A stretch of 64,000 nt of DNA. It comes from Microbacteriaceae bacterium VKM Ac-2855 (GTDB lineage Bacteria > Actinomycetota > Actinomycetes > Actinomycetales > Microbacteriaceae). This document shows positions 25,447 through 33,400 of the stretch, one piece after another. A program made the translations under genes and the position numbers. The DNA lies in assembly GCA_013204985.1 (NCBI GenBank), contig JABMLG010000001.1, positions 430,574 to 494,573 of the forward strand, in the 5' to 3' direction. The first letter of the stretch is position 1; every line of letters starts with the position of its first letter. The notes below the pieces were generated by a model. It saw only the letters and a program-made list of their open reading frames with translations, did no database searches and had not been told where the DNA came from.

Positions 25447-26949
25447 CTACTGCGCCGAGCGGATCGAGGCGACGTACTCCTGCAGGCGCCCGAAGAGCTC
25501 GTGGTCGTATGGTCCCCACTCGGGGCGCGGCGTCTCCGGGCCCGCGTAGGGCTCGTCGTCGTAGTGCCGCTGGTACTCCGCAAGTTTCACCTCGAGGCCG
25601 GCCTTGATCTCGGCGTAGGCCTCGTCGTCCGCGACGTTGCGCATCTCCTCGGGGTCGGCGGTGAGGTCGTAGAGCTCCCACTCGGGCTCGAAGACCGCGT
25701 CCGAGGCGCCCGGGACGCCGAGGCCCGCGCCGTAGTAGTAAATGAGCTTGTAGGCGTCCGTGCGGATGCCGTAGTGGGCGGGAGCGGCGTGGATCGGGTC
25801 GTTGTGCTCCCAGTAGCGGTAGTACATGGCGTCGGGCCAGTCCGCGACCTGCTCGCCGCGCAGCAGCGGCAGGAAGCTCCGGCCCTGGGACGTGGGCAGG
25901 GCCTCGTCCGCGGTGATGCCGCAGACATCGAGGAACGTGGCGGCGAAGTCGACGTTGGTGATGATCGCCTCCGACCGCGTGCCCGGCTCGATTGCGGCCG
26001 GCCACTTCATCAGCATCGGCATCTGCAGGGACTGGTCGTACATCAGCCGCTTGTCGAACCAGCCGTGGTCGCCGAGGAAGAAGCCCTGATCGGAGGTGTA
26101 GACGATGAGGGTGTCCTCCGCGAGGCCCTTCTCCTCCAGGTGGTCCAGGAGCCGTCCCACGTTGTCGTCGATCGACTGGATGCACTGCAGGTAGTCGCGC
26201 ATGTAGATCTGGTACTTCCAGCGCATCCGCGCCTCGCGGTTCTCCGGCCCGCGCAGCTCCTCCGGCATCTCCACCTTGAGGTCGTCGCCACCCATGTCGT
26301 CGGCGATCGTCATGTGCACTCCGCGGACCGCCTTGCTGCGCGAGGCGTTGTCGTCGAAGAAGCTGTCGGGCTCGGGGATCGACCCGTCGGCGTAGAGGTG
26401 CGCGTGCTTCTCGTCCGGCACCCAGGGGCGGTGCGGGGCCTTGTGGTGCACCATCATGCAGAACGACTCGCCCTCGGCGAGACCGTCGAGCCAGTCGATC
26501 GAGAGGTCGGTGACGATGTCGGTCGCGTAGCCCTCGACGACCGAGGTGCCGTCCTCGTCGATCATCTCGGGATCGACGTAGTCGCCCTGCCCGGGGAACA
26601 CCTTCCAGGTGTCGAAGCCGCGCGGCGTGGACACCCCGTGCTCGCCGAGGTGCCACTTCCCGAACATCGCAGTGCGGTAGCCGGCGTCGTGCAGGACGTC
26701 GACGAAGGTCGGCACGCGGTAGTCCATCTCGGTCCAGATCGACGAGACGCCGTTGAGGTGGCTGTAGGTGCCGGTGAGGATGGACGCCCTCGACGGGCTG
26801 CAGATCGAGTTCGTGCAGTACACCGCGTCCATGCGCATGCCGTCGCGGGCGATCCGGTCGAGGTTCGGTGTGGTGTTCACGCGACTGCCGTACGCCGAGA
26901 TCGCGTGGGCGGCGTGGTCGTCGGACATGATGAAGACGATGTTCGTCAT
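25447..26949 (-). CDS. Type I sulfatase (formylglycine-dependent), sulfatase 2
   Basis: A 500-residue S1 sulfatase starting at ATG 26949 with AAGG upstream; the frame is open further, but that region is antisense to the symporter. 'NIVFIMSDDHAAHAISAYG' provides the metal aspartates and C50 in ICSPSRASILTG is the formylglycine site. 'TAMFGKWHLGEHG', 'HHKAPHRPWVPD' and 'YTSDQGFFLGDHGWFDKR' complete the active site. No signal peptide. The whole length is collinear with sulfatase 1, which suggests the two arose by duplication or act on related sulfate positions. Confidence 0.95.
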   Translation of the reverse strand: MTNIVFIMSDDHAAHAISAYGSRVNTTPNLDRIARDGMRMDAVYCTNSICSPSRASILTGTYSHLNGVSSIWTEMDYRVPTFVDVLHDAGYRTAMFGKWHLGEHGVSTPRGFDTWKVFPGQGDYVDPEMIDEDGTSVVEGYATDIVTDLSIDWLDGLAEGESFCMMVHHKAPHRPWVPDEKHAHLYADGSIPEPDSFFDDNASRSKAVRGVHMTIADDMGGDDLKVEMPEELRGPENREARMRWKYQIYMRDYLQCIQSIDDNVGRLLDHLEEKGLAEDTLIVYTSDQGFFLGDHGWFDKRLMYDQSLQMPMLMKWPAAIEPGTRSEAIITNVDFAATFLDVCGITADEALPTSQGRSFLPLLRGEQVADWPDAMYYRYWEHNDPIHAAPAHYGIRTDAYKLIYYYGAGLGVPGASDAVFEPEWELYDLTADPEEMRNVADDEAYAEIKAGLEVKLAEYQRHYDDEPYAGPETPRPEWGPYDHELFGRLQEYVASIRSAQ

Positions 26950-27065
26950 TCTGCGCCTTTCGTGTCGTGCAGCCGGACCGGCGATCGGCCGCCGGCATCG
27001 AGTGCGGAGGTGAGGGTTGAGTCGAGGTGCGCGGCCTGCGCCGGCGTCGTGGGGCTGTCCATCGG

Positions 27066-28481
27066 TCAGGACACCGCGACGACGCGACGACTCTCGAGCT
27101 CGTCGCTGTTGCTCTGGACAGCGCGGCGTCCGAGCGGGTACCAGAACAGCAGGATCAGGGCTACGACCGCGTAGAGCACGCCCGGCACCAAGGTGGCGAT
27201 CGTATAGATGCCGTCGATGGTCTCGGCGGACTGGGTGGCGGCTCCCGCCTCGTATCCGATGAACGCGAGAGCGTAACCGCCGAGGCCGCCGGCGAGTCCG
27301 AGTCCGACCTTGCGGGCCCAGGTGTTGACGGCGTAGACGGTGCCGTCGTCCCGCTGGCCGGTCCGCACCTCCTGGAAGTCGATGACGTCGCTGATGATCG
27401 CCCAGACCAGCAGGTTGAACGTGCCGATGCCGAAGCCGGCGATCACGCTGATGCCGATGAACACCCAGGGCGAGGTCACTCCGAGGAGGAAGAGCACGAA
27501 GTAGAGCGCCGAGCTGCTGAGCAGCAGAACGACGAGCAGCTCCTTCTTCCCCCAGCGTCGGCCGATGCGGGTGACGAAGGGAGCCGCGATGAGGGCCGGA
27601 AGCACGTTCGCCAGCGCGGCGACGCCCGAGAGCGCTCCGTTGTTGAAGTAGTTCAGCCAGAGATAGGCGCCGACGGAGCCGGTGAGCAGCGACGACAGGA
27701 TCAGGACCAGGTTCGCGGACATGAGCGAGATCAGGGCCCGGTTGCCCGCGAGGGAGGCGAGCAGCGTGCCGAAACCGGGCTTGTCGACGGTCGGGAGCGA
27801 GCGGATCCGCTCCCGGACCAGCGAGTAGCAGAGGACGTAGAACACCAGGGCGAGCGCGGAGAAGACGATCCCGATGGTGAAGAACGCCGAGGGGAGGACC
27901 TGCGAGACGCCGTCGACGGTCGCGTAGAGGAAGAGCGGAGGCACGAGCGCCACGAAGATCCCCGCGAGGTTCGCCCCGACGCCGCGGAACACCGACAGGG
28001 AGGCGCGCTGAGTGGGCACCTGGGTCATGACCGAGGCCAGCGAGCCGTAGGAGATGTTGACCATCGTGTAGAACACCGTGCCCCAGAGCACGTAGGTGAC
28101 GACGGCCCAGACCATCTTCGCTCCGTAGTCCCACTCGGCGACGAAGGGCGCATAGAGCAGCGCGCTCACGACGACGAGGGGGAGTGCGGCCCGGAGGATC
28201 CAGGGCCGGAAGCGCCCGTGCCGCGAGGGCGTATGCCGGTCGAGGAACTGGCCCCAGCCGACGTCGGTGAACGCGTCGACCAGGCGCATCACCAGGAAGA
28301 GGGTGCCGACGTGGGCGGGGTTCAGGCCGAGCACGTTCGTGTAGAAGATCAGCAGGTAGCTGGAGGCCAGGGTGAACAGGAAGTCGTTGCCGAGATCACC
28401 GAAGAGGTAGCCGACCTTGTCCTTCCAGGAGAAGGGCCTGACGGAGTCGATCGTCTGCGTCGAACTGGTGTGGGTGGTCAT
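27066..28481 (-). CDS. GPH-family (MelB-type) sugar:cation symporter
   Basis: A 471-residue MFS protein with twelve predicted helices. 'WKDKVGYLFGDLGNDFLFT' is the typical GPH N-terminus, 'MRLVDAFTDVGWGQFLDRH' carries the conserved aspartates of the cation/sugar site, and 'FNLLVWAIISDVIDFQEVR' with 'RDDGTVYAVNTWARK' is the second-half signature. These carriers import glycosides, pentosides and hexuronides with H+ or Na+. It lies between two sulfatase genes in one leftward operon, which suggests it imports the (sulfated) oligosaccharide or the desulfated product. Confidence 0.92.
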   Translation of the reverse strand: MTTHTSSTQTIDSVRPFSWKDKVGYLFGDLGNDFLFTLASSYLLIFYTNVLGLNPAHVGTLFLVMRLVDAFTDVGWGQFLDRHTPSRHGRFRPWILRAALPLVVVSALLYAPFVAEWDYGAKMVWAVVTYVLWGTVFYTMVNISYGSLASVMTQVPTQRASLSVFRGVGANLAGIFVALVPPLFLYATVDGVSQVLPSAFFTIGIVFSALALVFYVLCYSLVRERIRSLPTVDKPGFGTLLASLAGNRALISLMSANLVLILSSLLTGSVGAYLWLNYFNNGALSGVAALANVLPALIAAPFVTRIGRRWGKKELLVVLLLSSSALYFVLFLLGVTSPWVFIGISVIAGFGIGTFNLLVWAIISDVIDFQEVRTGQRDDGTVYAVNTWARKVGLGLAGGLGGYALAFIGYEAGAATQSAETIDGIYTIATLVPGVLYAVVALILLFWYPLGRRAVQSNSDELESRRVVAVS

Positions 28482-28551
28482 CGTTTCCTCGTCTGGGTGC
28501 GGTCGGTCTCTCGGCAGGAGCGGGGCGCCGGGTCCCGGGTCGCAGTCGGTG

Positions 28552-29916
28552 TCACGACTGCGACGTGCTGGTGAGGAGCTCGCGGTAGCGCTCCAGCTGC
28601 GGGTCCTCGACGTGCGCCATCCACCGCTCGAGCTCCCGCCGCCGTTCGGCGAGAACGTCCTCGTGTGAGGCGGAGCCGGCCAGGTCGTTCAGTGCGAACG
28701 GGTCCAGGACGAGGTCGTACAACTCTTCAGGTGCGCGGGAGCGGTAGAACGAGACGCGGGAAGCGACGGCGGGGTCGGACTCCGCGGCCTCCACCATGGC
28801 GGCCCAGCTCAGGCCCATCATGTTCTCGGCGCGGTAGTCCTCGACGCCGTCCGCCCAGCCGTTCCAGATGTAGCCGAAACGGCCGTCCTGCAGACAGCGC
28901 ATCTCGTAGCGGCGCTTTCCGGCCGTCTCGTGAAAGACAGTGACGACGCTGCTCCGAGGTGCGGCATCGTCCGCTCCGCGGAGCAGCGGAAGCAGGTCCT
29001 CGCCGTCCGTGTCGCCGGGTTCGACCCCGGCTACGGCGCAGAAGGTCGGGAAGAGGTCGAGCAGGGAGACGAACCCGTCCGAGTCGCGTCTGCCGGCGGC
29101 GACGACGCCCGGCCAGCGGACGATGAGCGGGGTGTGCGTGGACTGCAGGTAGCAGTTGGCCTTCGAGAACGGGAACGCCATGCCGTTGTCACTGAGGAAG
29201 ACGACGAGAGTCGTCTCGGCCTGTGCGGAACGCTCGAGCTCCGCCAGGACCGCGGAGACGACGTCGTCGCACCGCCGCGCCGAGCTGAGGTACTGCGCGT
29301 ACTCGCGTCGGACCTCGGGGAGCTCGGGCAGATAGCCGGGAACGGGACCGGCGTCCTCCGCGGAGAAGAGACGACTGGGGGCGGGGATCCCCTGCTGCTG
29401 CTGATCGTCGAAGAAGCGGCCCACATCGTCCGCGCCGTGGAAGGGCCGGTGCGGGTCGTGCGCGTTCACCATCAGGAAGAACGGGTCGTTCCCGGCGTCG
29501 GCGAGGAATGCGGCGGTCTCTTCGGCGTAGCGCCGCGGGTCGCGCCCCATCCCGAGCTCCTCCATGTCGACCGCCGTGTCCCAGCCGAAGCGAGCGACGG
29601 GCTGCAGATGCGTGACCTTGCCGAGGATGCCGGTGCGGTAGCCAGCGGCGGCGACGAGGGTGGTGAGCAGGGGGACGCCGTCGTCGATCGGCTCGAAGCC
29701 CTCGGCCCCGTTCCGGTGCGGCCAGCGCCCCGTCATGAGCGCCGATCGGCTCGGCTGGCAGACCGCGATCGCCACGTGCGCGCGATCGAAGACCATCCCC
29801 TCGGAGGCGAGCCGGTCCAGCGTCGGGGTCGCGCCCTCGGGACCACCGAACGCGCCGGGCGTGGTGCCCTCCATGTCGTCCGCCGTGATCAGCAGGATGC
29901 TGGCCGGTCTGCTCAT
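28552..29916 (-). CDS. Type I sulfatase with CQPSR active site, sulfatase 3
   Basis: A 454-residue sulfatase, first gene of the leftward operon. 'SILLITADDMEGTTPGAFGG' has the metal aspartates, and C53 in 'AVCQPSRSALMTGRWPHRNG' is the formylglycine site; the second position is Gln rather than the usual Ser, still within C-x-P-S-R. 'VNAHDPHRPFHGADD' and 'VVFLSDNGMAFPFSKAN' complete the centre, and the text resembles the heparan N-sulfatase/N-sulfoglucosamine sulfohydrolase branch more than sulfatases 1 and 2. No signal peptide. It probably removes a different sulfate (N- or O-linked) from the same glycan. Confidence 0.93.
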   Translation of the reverse strand: MSRPASILLITADDMEGTTPGAFGGPEGATPTLDRLASEGMVFDRAHVAIAVCQPSRSALMTGRWPHRNGAEGFEPIDDGVPLLTTLVAAAGYRTGILGKVTHLQPVARFGWDTAVDMEELGMGRDPRRYAEETAAFLADAGNDPFFLMVNAHDPHRPFHGADDVGRFFDDQQQQGIPAPSRLFSAEDAGPVPGYLPELPEVRREYAQYLSSARRCDDVVSAVLAELERSAQAETTLVVFLSDNGMAFPFSKANCYLQSTHTPLIVRWPGVVAAGRRDSDGFVSLLDLFPTFCAVAGVEPGDTDGEDLLPLLRGADDAAPRSSVVTVFHETAGKRRYEMRCLQDGRFGYIWNGWADGVEDYRAENMMGLSWAAMVEAAESDPAVASRVSFYRSRAPEELYDLVLDPFALNDLAGSASHEDVLAERRRELERWMAHVEDPQLERYRELLTSTSQS

Positions 29917-29996
29917 GATTCCTCTCCTCGTCGAGATGAAGTAGGTGCGGCAGCGAATACTTCTCTCCGGAGCCGCAGCGGCAAGGGTCTGCTCTG

Positions 29997-30010
29997 ACTA
30001 GATGATTAGT
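29997..30010. promoter_or_regulatory. Candidate PadR operator ACTA-N6-TAGT
   Basis: ACTAGATGATTAGT is an inverted repeat in the divergent region between sulfatase 3 and the PadR gene. A related TAGAT-N8-ATCTA occurs at about 30704-30721 near the end of the PadR gene, ahead of the transporter operon. The shared CTAGATGA half-site suggests one regulator binds both. Confidence 0.45.
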
Positions 30011-30061
30011 ATCACAGTTCGAGTCGTTCAACGCGGAACGATCGCAAGGAGGTCGACCACC

Positions 30062-30763
30062 ATGAAGCTGAATCTGCTCGAGTCTGTCCTGCTCGGACTC
30101 CTCGCTCGGCGGCCCAGCGCCGGCTACGACGTGCGCAAGTTCCTCGAGCGCGAGGGCCGGGTCTTCGGCTACACCCCGCAGAGCTCGCAGATCTACCGCC
30201 AGCTCAGCGCGCTGGTCGCCCGTGGCCTGCTCGGCTTCGAGATCGATTCGCGACGCCTCGGTCCGGACGCCAAGGTGTACTTCCTCACGGGCGCCGGCTG
30301 GGCGGCGCTGCTGAACTGGGTCGGAGCGCCCTTCGTTCCGAGTCAGCGACCGTTGGATGCGCACTTCCAGCTGCACTTCACCTTCGCCGGCGCCATCTCG
30401 CCGGTGCTCGCCCTGCAGGTCGTCGAGACCGAGCTCGCCTTCCGGCTCGACCAGGAGTCGAACTCCCGGCCGGTCGGCTTCGCCGCCGCGCGCGACCTGC
30501 CGGCGCCGTTCGACCCCGACTGGGCCGAGGAGGTCCATTTCCTCGGCGACGCGCGCGGCAATCAGCTGGCGCTCGTGCACATCTCCTGGCTCCGCACGAC
30601 GCGCGCCCGACTCGAGCGGTACATCGAGCGGCACGACTCGCGCTGGCCGGATCCGCGCTGGGTCCGTCTCGCAAAGGGGGCGTCCGAGTTGGCGCTCCCT
30701 CAGCTAGATGACTTGTTATCTAACCGCGACACAGAAGATGTCATAGATTCCTTGTTCAGCTAG
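30062..30763 (+). CDS. PadR-family transcriptional regulator 1
   Basis: A 233-residue PadR/Vir protein starting at ATG 30062 behind a strong AGGAGG. The winged-helix domain is 'LLESVLLGLLARRPSAGYDV', 'YTPQSSQIYRQLSALVARGL' and 'DAKVYFLTGAGW'; a coiled helical C-terminal domain follows (about residues 95-190) for dimerisation. It is divergent from the sulfatase 3 operon and directly precedes the ABC transporter operon, so it is the obvious local regulator. It is a close paralogue of the PadR at 38322-38930, sharing 'QSSQIYRQLS' and 'GPDAKVY'. Confidence 0.92.
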   Translation: MKLNLLESVLLGLLARRPSAGYDVRKFLEREGRVFGYTPQSSQIYRQLSALVARGLLGFEIDSRRLGPDAKVYFLTGAGWAALLNWVGAPFVPSQRPLDAHFQLHFTFAGAISPVLALQVVETELAFRLDQESNSRPVGFAAARDLPAPFDPDWAEEVHFLGDARGNQLALVHISWLRTTRARLERYIERHDSRWPDPRWVRLAKGASELALPQLDDLLSNRDTEDVIDSLFS

Positions 30764-30764
30764 G

Positions 30765-30776
30765 TGCATATATGTA
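30765..30776. promoter_or_regulatory. AT-rich palindrome upstream of the ABC transporter operon
   Basis: TGCATATATGTA is palindromic apart from one base pair and lies directly after the PadR stop, 70 bases before the solute-binding protein start. It is the only AT-rich block nearby, and could hold the -10 region and a PadR (ATGT/ACAT-type) site. Confidence 0.45.
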
Positions 30777-30845
30777 CTGTTACCCGCATCGGCGGATCTG
30801 AGAACGGATCAGCCGTCCTGCTCACACGACGAAGGAGTCCCTGTG

Positions 30846-32393
30846 ATGAAACTGACGCGCGCTGCGCTCGGGGCGATCGCTCTCACCACGGCATCGGTGC
30901 TCGCACTGGCCGGATGCGCCGATTCGGGCTCGTCCACCGGATCCGCTCCGGAGGAATGGCCGACACTCACGATCGCCGCCGTGGCCGAGCCCACGTCGTT
31001 CGATCCCTCTCAAGCCGCTGAGGCCAACTTCGCTCAGTACTTCCAGCCGGTGTTCGACACACTGATCCGCCGTGCCCCTGACGGCACGCTGGAGCCGATG
31101 CTCGCCACCGAGTGGAGCCTTTCCGACGACGGCCTGACCGCGACTCTCACCCTCCGCGACGACGTGACCTTCTCCGACGGCACTGCCTTCGACGCGACCG
31201 TGGCCAAGGCGAACCTCGAGCGCTTCCGCGACAACGGCGGACCCTTCTCCGGCAACCTGGCGACGATGACCACGGTCGAAGCGCCCGACGCGACGACGAT
31301 CGTGATCACGCTGGGAACCCCGGACCCCGACATCTTCCAGTACCTGGGCAACAGCGCCGGGTACATGGCGAGCCCGGCCCAGTTCGACAGCCCGACGAAG
31401 GACACCGAGCCCATCGGCTCGGGCCCGTACGAACTCGACCGCTCCCAGACGGTCACCGGCTCGGTGTACACGTACACCAAGCGCGACGACTACTGGGACA
31501 CCGAGGCGACCTGGGACTTCTTCGACACGCTCGAGATCAAGCCGATCGTCGACCCGACTGCCCGCGTCAACGCTCTGAAGTCCGGAGAGGCGGACGCCGG
31601 GATCGTCGAGCCCAAGGCCATCCCGGAGGCCGAGGGCTCGGGGTTGAACGTGACCACGTTCCAGGTGAACTGGTACGGCCTCTCGCTCTTCGACCGGGAC
31701 GGTGCGATGGTCCCCGCCCTGGGTGACGTCCGGGTACGGCAGGCGATCAATCACGCGATCGACTCGGACGCGATCCTGCAGGCGGTCGAGCTCGGTTACG
31801 GCGAGCTCACAGACCAGACCTTCAACACGGAGTCCGAGGCGTACATCGAGGCCGACGACGACGCGTACCCCTACGACGTCGAGAAGGCGAAGGAGCTGAT
31901 GGCCGAGGCCGGCTACTCCGACGGCTTCGAAGTGACCGTGCCGAGCACCTCCTCGATGGACCCCGCCATGGTCGCCGCCGTCACCCAGGACCTCGCGGAG
32001 ATCGGAATCCGAACCGACTGGACCGAAGTCGCCGACGCGGACTTCATCCCGCAGCTGCGCACGGGCTCATTCGCGATGAGCTGGATGTCGTTCGCTCAGC
32101 CGCCGACCGCATGGGGCACCATCAGCCGCTTCGTTCTCCCGACCGCGCCCTGGAACGTCTTCAAGACTTCGGACGAGACCATCGACGCAGCTGTCCAGAC
32201 CGCTCTCGCCAACCCGACGGACGAGGCCGCCTACGCGGACGCCGTCCAGACCATCAACCAGACCATGGTGGACGAGGCCTGGAACGCACCGTTCTACCGA
32301 GTGCAGCAGGCCGTTGTCTCCGTGAAGGGAATCACCGCCGAGGGGCAGGCCGGCCAGGCGGCGCCGTCGATCTACAACTACTCGATCGGCTGA
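30846..32393 (+). CDS. ABC transporter solute-binding lipoprotein (family 5, oligopeptide/oligosaccharide)
   Basis: A 515-residue lipoprotein with a signal peptide ending in a lipobox LAGC, the lipidated cysteine being about residue 24. AAGGAG precedes GTG 30843/ATG 30846. 'LTIAAVAEPTSFDPSQAAEA' and 'LATEWSLSDDGLTATLTLRD' are the classic SBP_bac_5 start, and 'QAINHAIDSDAILQAVELGY' with 'AGYSDGFEVTVPSTSS' occupy the second lobe. The family binds peptides, but many members next to glycosidases bind oligosaccharides. With two sulfatases, GH3 enzymes and a PadR nearby, a (sulfated) oligosaccharide is the likely ligand. Confidence 0.93.
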   Translation: MKLTRAALGAIALTTASVLALAGCADSGSSTGSAPEEWPTLTIAAVAEPTSFDPSQAAEANFAQYFQPVFDTLIRRAPDGTLEPMLATEWSLSDDGLTATLTLRDDVTFSDGTAFDATVAKANLERFRDNGGPFSGNLATMTTVEAPDATTIVITLGTPDPDIFQYLGNSAGYMASPAQFDSPTKDTEPIGSGPYELDRSQTVTGSVYTYTKRDDYWDTEATWDFFDTLEIKPIVDPTARVNALKSGEADAGIVEPKAIPEAEGSGLNVTTFQVNWYGLSLFDRDGAMVPALGDVRVRQAINHAIDSDAILQAVELGYGELTDQTFNTESEAYIEADDDAYPYDVEKAKELMAEAGYSDGFEVTVPSTSSMDPAMVAAVTQDLAEIGIRTDWTEVADADFIPQLRTGSFAMSWMSFAQPPTAWGTISRFVLPTAPWNVFKTSDETIDAAVQTALANPTDEAAYADAVQTINQTMVDEAWNAPFYRVQQAVVSVKGITAEGQAGQAAPSIYNYSIG

Positions 32394-32404
32394 GCCGACC
32401 CACC

Positions 32405-32435
32405 GACCGGGAGCCGCATCGAGCGGCTCCCGGTC
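32405..32435. terminator. Perfect 13-base hairpin between binding protein and permease
   Basis: GACCGGGAGCCGC (32405-32417) pairs with GCGGCTCCCGGTC (32423-32435) around the loop ATCGA, just after the binding-protein stop and before the permease ribosome-binding site. This is the usual place for an attenuating or mRNA-stabilising hairpin that keeps the binding protein in excess over the membrane parts. Confidence 0.88.
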
Positions 32436-32458
32436 CCATTTGAAAGGACGACCACTCG

Positions 32459-33400
32459 ATGTTGAGTTTCGTTGCCCGCCGTCTCCTGGGCGGTATCGCG
32501 CTCCTGTTCGTCGCCTCCTCGCTCACCTTCCTCCTCATGAACGCCAACAGCAGCGGCATCGCGCTCAAGCTGCTCGGAGATCAGGCCACCGCCGAGCAGC
32601 TCACGGCGAAAGAGGCACAGCTCGGCCTCGACCAGCCCCTGCTCGTGCGCTACGGCGACTGGCTCGTCAACGCCCTCGGCGGTGACCTCGGAGTCTCCTG
32701 GTTCTCCAACGAGGAGGTCTGGCACACCGTCTTCGCCCGTCTCCCCGTCACGCTCTCGCTCGTCGTCGGCACCATCACCGTCGCAGCGATCATCGCGACC
32801 GTCCTCGGTGTCCTCGCCGCGACGCGACGGGGCTGGGTGGACCGCGTCCTGCAGGTGGTCTCGGTGATCGGCGCCGCCGTGCCGAACTTCTGGCTCGGGC
32901 TCGTACTCGTCATCGTCTTCGCCCTGACCCTCGGGATCTTCCCCGCCACCGGCTACGTCGACCCCGCGGACTCCGTGAACGGATGGCTCCTGTCGATCAC
33001 CCTGCCGATCGTGGCCCTCGCCTTCGGCGCCATCGCCGCCGTGACGCAGCAGGTGCGCAGCGCCTTCATCGAGGTGGAGTCGAAGGACTACGTCCGGACC
33101 CTCCGCAGCCGCGGCCTCAGCGAGCGCACCGTGCTGCTCGGCCACGTCCTGCGCGGTGCAGCGACGCCGGGACTGACGATCCTCGCGCTCAACTTCGTCG
33201 CACTGCTCGGCGGCGCAGTCGTCGTCGAGCGGGTGTTCTCCCTCCCCGGTCTCGGCGGCACCATCGCCGACGCGACCACCAGCGGAGACATCCCCCTGAT
33301 CATGGGCGTCGTGACGGTCTCCGTCGCACTCGTCGTGATCGTGAACCTCCTCATCGACATCCTCACCGGATGGATCAACCCGAAGGCGCGCGTCTCATGA
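32459..33400 (+). CDS. ABC transporter permease, DppB/OppB type
   Basis: A 313-residue inner-membrane permease with six predicted helices. 'VARRLLGGIALLFVASSLTF' is the standard N-terminal helix, 'QLGLDQPLLVRYGDWLVNAL' follows, and the EAA loop lies in 'IEVESKDYVRTLRSRGLSER'. AAAGGA precedes the ATG. Its stop overlaps the start of the fused permease-ATPase gene (ATGA). It forms the channel with the DppC-like half of the next gene. Confidence 0.93.
   Translation: MLSFVARRLLGGIALLFVASSLTFLLMNANSSGIALKLLGDQATAEQLTAKEAQLGLDQPLLVRYGDWLVNALGGDLGVSWFSNEEVWHTVFARLPVTLSLVVGTITVAAIIATVLGVLAATRRGWVDRVLQVVSVIGAAVPNFWLGLVLVIVFALTLGIFPATGYVDPADSVNGWLLSITLPIVALAFGAIAAVTQQVRSAFIEVESKDYVRTLRSRGLSERTVLLGHVLRGAATPGLTILALNFVALLGGAVVVERVFSLPGLGGTIADATTSGDIPLIMGVVTVSVALVVIVNLLIDILTGWINPKARVS

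Noticed and set aside
25447-28134. 895-codon minus frame suggesting a symporter-sulfatase fusion
   Set aside because: The upstream half is an out-of-phase reading of the symporter; the sulfatase has its own ATG at 26949 with a ribosome-binding site.
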